NCBI GenBank assembly: GCA_905221605.1
Contig: CAJNDS010002249.1
Coordinates: 401,523 to 436,522 of the forward strand
From: Symbiodinium natans
Taxonomy: Eukaryota; Sar; Dinophyceae; Suessiales; Symbiodiniaceae
Direction: 5' to 3'
DNA: 35,000 nt
Part shown: in pieces, positions 28,584 through 35,000 of the stretch
How the letters are laid out: every line of letters begins with the position of its first letter
How positions within the stretch are numbered: the first letter of the stretch is position 1
Made by a program: the position numbers and the translations under genes
The notes under the pieces: generated by a model
What the model was told of the DNA's origin: nothing
Database searches by the model: none
The model's input: only the letters and a program-made list of their open reading frames with translations

Positions 28584-29328
28584 TGACCATGCATCAGGGC
28601 TAGCTAAACCCTGAACCTTGCAGCTGTACTTGGAGGTTCATGGTAGTGGTGAGTAGGGTTAGAAGTAAGGTAGCTTTTATTTATAACTGGTTAGAACCTT
28701 ACTTAGTAGGGTACTTATAAACCTACTTATAACTCATGATCTCAGGTAGCCATGGCCACTTAAGCCTTGCGGCTCACGTTCTTCTGGCCAGGGTGCTTCC
28801 GCAACATATTGCTCGGCCGCGCCAAGTCCCAAAGCACCTTCAACTCCCTGGGGGTTCGGGTTTCGGGTTTAGGCCTTAGGGCTTAATTAGGGCTTAGTGT
28901 TTAGGGTTTAGGGTTGCCTGTGACTCCCAAACGCTACCAGAAAAATCGTATGTTATAGCCCCTAAATATGGGTCAAACCACCCCCCAAGTAGTAGGTAAA
29001 TGGCGCTGGAGGCAAGCCCCGAACCCCTCAGCCTGAACACCAAAGCCCCTGGATCAGGATGACCTCATGGCATCTTCAGAGCCCCAAAAGGCCTCTTCAA
29101 TTGAAGAAGAGACCTTCTCACTCATTTTCAGAACATGCATGTCGTTTCGTAAGGTATATTCCTGAATTGAGGGGTAAACTCAAAAACCCCTAGACCCTCA
29201 AGCCCTAAACCCGAAACCCCAAACCCTAAACCCTTTAAACCCGAAGCCCGAAACCCGCAACTCCAAACCCCAAATCCTAAACCCCTAAACCCGAAACCTG
29301 AAACCGAAAGCCCCAGACCCCCTACCCC

Positions 29329-29422
29329 TACCCAACGGCTCCTATGTAGTACCTTTTTTGGGTAGTATACTAGAATCCCCTTGAACCAACCCAAAAAGGA
29401 ACTACATTAGAGCCTTTAGGTA
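29329..29422. mobile_element. Miniature inverted-repeat element, family 1 copy E (best preserved)
   Basis: GGCTCCTATGTAGTACCTTT faces AAAGGAACTACATTAGAGCC, with about 23 of 27 arm bases pairing. The core is AGTATACTAGAATCCCC, shared with copies C and D. A TACC..GGTA pair closes the element. Confidence 0.8.
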
Positions 29423-29506
29423 AACTCCCTGGGTCTCAAGGTCTGGATTCCGAGTTGGCATTGCTGGCGGCCGAGACGAGGGCCACTCAGCCTGAGATCC
29501 TCTTTT

Positions 29507-29625
29507 AAGGGGTTTAGGGTTGAGGGTTTAGGGTTTAGGGTTTAGGGGGTTGGGGGGTATAGGGGTATAGGGGTTTAGGGGGTTCAGGGTTTAGGGTCTC
29601 AGGTTTAGGGTTTAGGGTTTAGGGG
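29507..29625 (+). repeat. TTTAGGG array with GGGGTATA units
   Basis: About fourteen telomere-like units, irregular in the middle (GGGGTATA and GGGGGTTTA forms). Confidence 0.85.
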
Positions 29626-29629
29626 CCGG

Positions 29630-29740
29630 AGGGGGGGGGGCGGGGGGGGGCGGGGGGGGCGGGGGCGGGGGGGGGGGGCGTGGGGGGGGGGTCGGGGGGG
29701 GGGGCGGGGGGGGGGGGGGGGGGGCGGGGTGGGCGGGTGT
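29630..29740 (+). repeat. Poly-G tract with single C interruptions
   Basis: Over 100 bases almost entirely G, broken by single C or T bases every 6-20 positions. Directly follows a TTTAGGG array. Very strong quadruplex potential. Confidence 0.95.
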
Positions 29741-29939
29741 TGGGGTTTAGCGCTTAGGGTTTACGTGCTGCTTTGTGTGGTTGGGTGCCTAGGTGGCGGG
29801 TTTAGGGTTTAGGGTTCACACCCTGCAAGCCCGAACAAAACCCATCAGTTCATCCCACCATTGATTCAGCTGGATCCCCATCATGGCCGATGATTTCGAT
29901 ACTTGTACAAATCAATACCCCGAGGATAAGGTTTAAACC

Positions 29940-30180
29940 CTGAAGACCTCAAATCCTGAGACCTGCAATCCCGACAAGCCCTAAATCCCGCTAAGCCCCG
30001 AAAACCCTAATCCCAAGACCCTCAAAGCCCGAAATCCCCCGAAGCCCTTGAACCCTCAACCCTAACTAAACCCGAAACCCTGAACCCTAAATCCCTAAAC
30101 CTAAAAAACCTAACCCTAAACCTTTAACCCTAAACCCTAAATCCTAAGCGCCAAAAGCCCTGAACCCTAAACCCCCCAAC
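29940..30180 (-). repeat. Highly degenerate CCCTAAA-like region
   Basis: A/C-rich, with many seven-base near-matches to CCCTAAA, seemingly an old decayed array. No gene seen. Confidence 0.6.
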
Positions 30181-30429
30181 TGCGAGCCCTCAAAACCAAA
30201 GCTGTTAGCGAAACCCGCCTACTAACAAGGACGGAACATCGAACGTGTTCGTATCAAACAAGGTCCTCATTGCAGCTGGGGTAACGAGCCAGTCCTTCAT
30301 TGACCATATAAACTCGAAACTAAGCCCCGAGACCCCTAGACTCTCGACCCTCAGCCCCAAAAACCTTAAATCAGGATGCCCTAAGCCCGGAACCCCCAAA
30401 CTCCTAAAACCCCAAAGCCCAACCACCCT

Positions 30430-30510
30430 AAACCCGAAGCCCTAAACCCTAAACCCTAAACCCCAAACCCTGCACCTAAACCCTAAACCCTGAACCCTAC
30501 ACCCTAACTC
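30430..30510 (-). repeat. CCCTAAA array with variants
   Basis: About eleven units, including CCCGAAG, CCCTGAA and CCCTACA. Confidence 0.85.
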
Positions 30511-30943
30511 AGCCCCCCCGAGAGGTCGAGGACTCCAAGCTGGGCTCTGTCTTTTTGGAGCGGGCTAACCGGATGCTGGAGGCTGGGGGTTTAGGGTTTA
30601 GGGTTAGGGTTTAGGGTTTAGGGTTTGGGGTCTGGGTGCAAGGCTTAGAGCTTCCAGGGTTTCTAGGGTTTAAGGGTCTTAAGGTGTAGGCTTTGGGGTT
30701 TAGGCAGGAGTACCCTCTATACCCTTAAGACCAGCGACGTGCCCCTTAGGCATTGGTAAGCTGTACCTTTTTTTTGGCGTACGAGCTGCGGATGTTTGAG
30801 GTTTCGGGTTGCAAGGTTTTCCAGGCCCAGGGGGTCGACCAACACCTGATACTCACTCGTGCCCACGGAGCTTTGCGGATTCGCTTTTTGTTTCAGGGTT
30901 TGGGGGAACTTTTGGGTTCAGGGTTCAGGAAGCCCTTAAATCC

Positions 30944-31010
30944 AAACCCTAAACCCTGAACCCTGAACCCTGAACCCTGAACCCTAAACCCTAGCCCTAC
31001 ACCCTAAACC
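30944..31010 (-). repeat. CCCTAAA array with CCCTGAA block
   Basis: Four consecutive CCCTGAA units flanked by CCCTAAA: another locally spread variant. Confidence 0.9.
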
Positions 31011-31179
31011 ATTCTCGAAGTTCCGTGGGTTCGGTTTGTTTTGTCATTTGGTGGTTCGGGCCTTGGTAGATGTTGAGAGGTTCAGGAGGTTCACTGTACG
31101 TCAGTAAAGTGGTGCCGTTTTAAATGGGTTGTGAGGGTGTAGGGACAAAACAGTTGTGTAAGGTTGAGGTAGATTTCCC

Positions 31180-32050
<871 letters not shown>

Positions 32051-32647
32051 TCTATCAAACCATTCATTACTATTTTTTATAATTAGCAAAATTTTTTAAT
32101 ATCATATTATTTAGTAAATGTTTATATTCAATTTTTAATGATTTTTCAAATCTTATTCTCATTAATTCATTATTGTAAATACATTTTTGATAAAATATAT
32201 ATTTGCTTGTCATGATTAAGAATAACTGTAATCGTTAAAAATGTTTCTTGTCATGTTATCAATTGATTATGTTTTTGGATTGCTTGGTTTGATGAAATTA
32301 CATATTTTATTACAGACAAACAGGATTCTATTGCGTGAAGCAACTTTTAACCAACATATTTACCGTATGGTTTAAGAAAAGAAGTTAAAGTATTGCATAA
32401 AAAATATGCAAAATATTAATAAGGATGACATGGATGAACTGGTCATTAATGCATTTAAAGTTTATATGAAATGTGGTGAAAGAATATATAAGCTATATTT
32501 TCATGGATCAATGGGTTCATTTATTGAAGGAATAATGTATTTAACATATATAAATAAATATTCATTTAGAATAATCTGTGTTGATAGACCTGGAAATCAT
32601 TTATCAACATTTCCCAATACAGTAAAATCATATGTAAATATTCCATC
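32051..32647. other. AT-rich island between two TTG tracts
   Basis: About 600 bases of strongly A+T-rich sequence, unlike anything else here. It begins exactly at the end of one TTG tract and ends exactly at the start of another. 32051-32405 looks non-coding; a reading frame occupies the rest. Confidence 0.85.
32406..32647 (+). CDS. N-terminal fragment of an alpha/beta-hydrolase-like protein
   Basis: An ATG-started frame of about 80 codons before the sequence runs into TTG repeats. Residues 28-37 read YKLYFHGSMG, like the strand and HG oxyanion-hole turn of alpha/beta hydrolases. Residues 51-69 read KYSFRIICVDRPGNHLSTF, like the next strand and the D-R-P-G-x-G-x-S loop, with Asn-His where a Gly is usual. 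Codons are AT-rich throughout. The nucleophile elbow and the rest of the domain are missing because the frame enters the repeat. This could be a truncated real gene of an AT-rich organism or a fragment joined by assembly. The family call rests on short motifs. Confidence 0.45.
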
Positions 32648-32728
32648 TTGTTGTTGTTGTTGCTGTTGCTGTTGCTGTTGCTGTTGTTGTTGTTGTTGTT
32701 GCTGTTGTTGTTGTTGATGTTGTTGTTG
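32648..32728 (+). repeat. TTG/CTG trinucleotide tract
   Basis: About 27 triplets, TTG with interspersed CTG and one ATG, bridging the AT-rich island and the GC-rich tandem genes. Confidence 0.95.
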
Positions 32729-33294
32729 ACCCTCATCAGCTTGATCTTGAAGCATACGATTTCAGAACGCTCAAAAGAGCATCACTTCAGCTGCGCCTAC
32801 TGCAACAACTGCGGACTATTACGGCCACCACACCTACATCGGCCAGCGAACAGATCCGCGATGGCTGGGAATTCCTTGAACAAGACCGTGATCTCTCAAA
32901 GCTTGACTACGAGGACTACCACACCAAACTGGTTTCAATGATCCCGCACTATCAGGAGACACTCCGAGAAATCCTGACACTGTACCGCCTATGGCTGTCA
33001 ACCCCTCTGTCCGATGAAGACTTCTTGTGGGTGCGCAACCTGGTAGTGAGTCAGCTTCTACCTAGAGACACTCTCCATCGCTACTTTGCTGACAGTCTCT
33101 GGCAACAAATACGACACAGATATGGAGGGGACCAAGGAGATCTCGAGCAGGCACAAGGAGTCATCACAATCCTTTCCCCGCTCCATGACCAGGTCTATGA
33201 TGACTATAAGAACTTTGCTGTGGCGCTGACTCTGCTCCTCGTTCGACACCGTCAACGTCTGAAGCAGACGCTAGACGACAAAATTCGGGGCTAG
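32728..33294 (+). CDS. Tandem family member 1, C-terminal part, unknown function
   Basis: An intronless frame beginning within the trinucleotide tract and ending at TAG (33292). It starts DPHQLDLEAYDFRTLKRAS, which aligns with DKQLDLHYFDLQALRRAS in the next gene, and the two remain alignable to their ends: YDDYKNFAVALTLLLVRHRQ against YEEYKPYAIVFKMLTSSHRR. The N-terminal half expected from the neighbour is missing and replaced by the repeat. After the TAG the same frame stays open for eleven more codons and stops at GAG TGA (33325-33330), exactly where the neighbour ends in GAG TGA, so TAG may be a premature stop. Rich in Leu, Tyr, Gln and His; probably all-helical. No family recognised. Confidence 0.6.
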   Translation, partial: DPHQLDLEAYDFRTLKRASLQLRLLQQLRTITATTPTSASEQIRDGWEFLEQDRDLSKLDYEDYHTKLVSMIPHYQETLREILTLYRLWLSTPLSDEDFLWVRNLVVSQLLPRDTLHRYFADSLWQQIRHRYGGDQGDLEQAQGVITILSPLHDQVYDDYKNFAVALTLLLVRHRQRLKQTLDDKIRG

Positions 33295-33497
33295 AGACTG
33301 TCCGAGCACCATAGCCTTCCAAACGAGTGAGGTCCCCTCCTGTTCACTGCACTATCTTCCCAAATTGCGGGAAAAAGCGTGTAGCTCCGATCTTCCTATG
33401 CCAGGCTTAACTAAGCACAGCTCTCCTCGCAAAGTTTTGCTCTCAGGTTCGCACGAGTGAGGTCCCCTCCTGGCGAACTTCAACCCAGCCAAGCCCC
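33295..33497 (+). other. Conserved spacer of the tandem family
   Basis: Contains ACGAGTGAGGTCCCCTCCTG twice, at 33323-33342 and 33453-33472. Its first part (33331-33365) aligns with the spacer after the next gene (34791-34826): GGTCSCCTCC, ACTG.AC.AT and TCCCAAA blocks in order. The second copy of the motif lies 26 bases before the next ATG. Confidence 0.75.
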
Positions 33498-34790
33498 ATG
33501 GCAGACCTTCGCCCCGTCCTCAGCCGCGAACAGGCAATGGAGGTACTCCTTGAATCTCTTTTCCTACCGCTGCCGGTATACCCTACAACTCCAGCTGGCG
33601 CCGCCACAGCGAGCAATCTGGACCTGGCATCCTCACGCACCCCTGCGGGGGAGGCGATCCAACACTCGAACCGTCAGATACGGATAGCTTCGCGTGCTTG
33701 CAGCTTCATGAAGCTGCTCGCGGAGAAGGTTCACTGGCACATGGGAGAGTTGCGGCTCTACCTTCCCAAAACTGCGCCCCGCAATTTGGCCGCAAAACGG
33801 AAGCATGAAGAGATGATGCTGACAGAGCCTCGTTCTCCTACTCCGACGTACCATCAGAAGCGCCAGCTCCTCTTCATCTCTCAGGCGATTCGGGACTACA
33901 CCAATGATGGTCCTGGCCAGAACTCCTTCCAGCTCGAAGACGCGGAGCCTACCACCCAGCGCATCTGGACGTACCTGACGCGCCACTTTGGCCAGGGTGA
34001 GGTGCACTTTATGATTGCCAACGCCCTGTCACATCTACACCTTCTTATGCGATCGTCAACTCCACGCCTACTCTCAGGCATTGAGCAGTCACAGCCATCG
34101 CATGCTCCAGGACAAGGCTCGGACTACTTCCCTGCTAATCTTCGTCTGCGCGATGACAAGCAACTGGACCTTCACTACTTCGACCTGCAGGCGCTAAGGC
34201 GAGCCTCCACAGTATACCGGGTGCAGCAGCTGCTCAAAGTCTCTTCTTCCACCGAAGGGGCATCGTCAGTTAAGAACGGATGGCGCTTTCAACATCAGGA
34301 CCATCACCTCAATGCTTTGTCCTACGACCAACATCTCCTGGCTCTGTTGCCTCATCTCCCGAACTACCAGGACCAAATTCGCGAGGATCTGGTCACGTAT
34401 AGGCAGTGGCTGCTTCGAGAAATCAATGCAGAGGATGTTTCCTGGATTCGATCCATGATCATGGACACGGTGATCTCGCGAGGTGAACTCCTGGAGCTCT
34501 TCGAGGATGCCTTGCTCAAGCAGATCAACTCTGCGTTTCGAGCTACTGCTGGCATTCCTAACCCGGAGGATCATTCTCAAGACTTCCAGAACAGCATGGC
34601 TCTCCGCTTCTACCAAATCATCAATCCGCTCTATGATGACATCTACGAAGAGTACAAGCCGTACGCAATTGTGTTCAAGATGCTCACCTCCTCTCATCGT
34701 AGACAGCTTCGGTCCCTCCTTCGGGCCCGAGAAGCTGCCATTCTGGCGTCCCCATATCGGACCACCAGCCTGGTTCCAGTATGCGAGTGA
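33498..34790 (+). CDS. Tandem family member 2, unknown function
   Basis: A complete 430-codon intronless frame, ATG in CCCCATGG context, ending GAG TGA. Residues 1-60 are leucine-rich, then low-complexity Ala/Thr/Ser. Residues 60-215 include a KRKHEEMM basic patch (about 102-109) and likely helices. Residues 218-430 match family member 1 over its whole length, with conserved QLDL..(Y)FDL..L(R)RAS, Y...IRE(D/I)L..YR.WL, (E)D..W(I/V)R and LYDD(I)YEEYK. There is no signal peptide, membrane span or known catalytic motif that I can see. The two paralogues are clearly diverged (roughly a third identical by eye), so this is an old tandem duplication. The opposite-strand frames are shadows. Source organism uncertain, since it lies beyond two possible assembly joins. 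Confidence 0.75.
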   Translation: MADLRPVLSREQAMEVLLESLFLPLPVYPTTPAGAATASNLDLASSRTPAGEAIQHSNRQIRIASRACSFMKLLAEKVHWHMGELRLYLPKTAPRNLAAKRKHEEMMLTEPRSPTPTYHQKRQLLFISQAIRDYTNDGPGQNSFQLEDAEPTTQRIWTYLTRHFGQGEVHFMIANALSHLHLLMRSSTPRLLSGIEQSQPSHAPGQGSDYFPANLRLRDDKQLDLHYFDLQALRRASTVYRVQQLLKVSSSTEGASSVKNGWRFQHQDHHLNALSYDQHLLALLPHLPNYQDQIREDLVTYRQWLLREINAEDVSWIRSMIMDTVISRGELLELFEDALLKQINSAFRATAGIPNPEDHSQDFQNSMALRFYQIINPLYDDIYEEYKPYAIVFKMLTSSHRRQLRSLLRAREAAILASPYRTTSLVPVCE

Positions 34791-34895
34791 GGTCGCCTCC
34801 AGCTAACTGAACCATAGCATCCCAAAGCTCCCATAGTCCGAATACTGGACTTAATCACGCCTCCAGACCACGGCTCGCGTTGCAGAAAAGCCTTC
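34791..34895 (+). other. Spacer between tandem members 2 and 3
   Basis: 105 bases. GAGTGAGGTCGCCTCC spans the stop of member 2 (34785-34800), one base different from the motif in the previous spacer. Further blocks (TCCGA.TA and GGCTTAA-like, GGACTTAATCACG) also have counterparts there. Confidence 0.65.
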
Positions 34896-35000
34896 ATGCC
34901 TCATAGCACACAAGTGCCGGCCTGCATAGCCGATGCCCTCAGACCCGGCCTGCCTACCGACTCGCCTGCTGAGGTTGAAGACCAATCTCGCAGAGACTTG
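34896..35000 (+). CDS. Possible tandem family member 3, N-terminal start (cut by window end)
   Basis: ATG at 34896 opens a frame that stays open for all 35 codons to the window edge, beginning MPHSTQVPACIADALRPGLP. It lies just after a family-type spacer, at the position expected for a third gene. Its first residues show no clear match to member 2, so membership rests on position only. Confidence 0.4.
   Translation, partial: MPHSTQVPACIADALRPGLPTDSPAEVEDQSRRDL

Overview
Most of this window looks like nuclear DNA of a dinoflagellate, plausibly Symbiodiniaceae or a relative. The grounds are: very many Arabidopsis-type telomere repeats (TTTAGGG)n lying inside the sequence on both strands; a multi-exon gene with GT-AG and GC-AG introns from a family I recall as heavily amplified in dinoflagellates; intronless genes rich in Lys/Ala; and large amounts of satellite DNA. 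No rRNA, tRNA or CRISPR array was found. The species call rests on recollection and composition, not on a search.

Layout: 1-1544 is gene-poor and ends in a telomere-like array. 1631-3653 (+) is the multi-exon transposase-like gene. 4482-5711 and 6349-6903 are two intronless minus-strand genes: a lysine-rich basic protein of unknown function and an ASCH-domain protein. 7549-8690 holds an inverted repeat, a GC-rich palindromic array and a duplicated dispersed repeat. 8786-10886 is a 51-bp minisatellite with a higher-order duplication of about 0.9 kb. 12300-14372 is a decayed charged coiled-coil gene whose coding signal hops between frames. 14646-15310 is a threefold 218-bp tandem repeat, followed by a G-rich minisatellite (15418-15765).

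16000-31100 has no gene I can support. It is a patchwork of interstitial telomere-like arrays in both orientations, several of them homogenised to variant units, with short (85-130 bp) elements bearing terminal inverted repeats that fall into at least four families. These miniature elements are the best candidate for something undescribed in the dinoflagellate part.

From 31180 the character changes abruptly: an 871-bp (TTG)n tract, then an AT-rich island (32051-32647) with the start of an alpha/beta-hydrolase-like reading frame, a second TTG/CTG tract, then a GC-rich intronless tandem gene family (32728-35000) with conserved spacers. The two trinucleotide tracts are natural points for an assembly join, so the last 4 kb may come from one or two other organisms. 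The tandem family is internally consistent and unrecognised whatever its source.

The genes do not form a recognisable pathway. Apart from the tandem paralogues at the right end, nothing shows that the genes work together.
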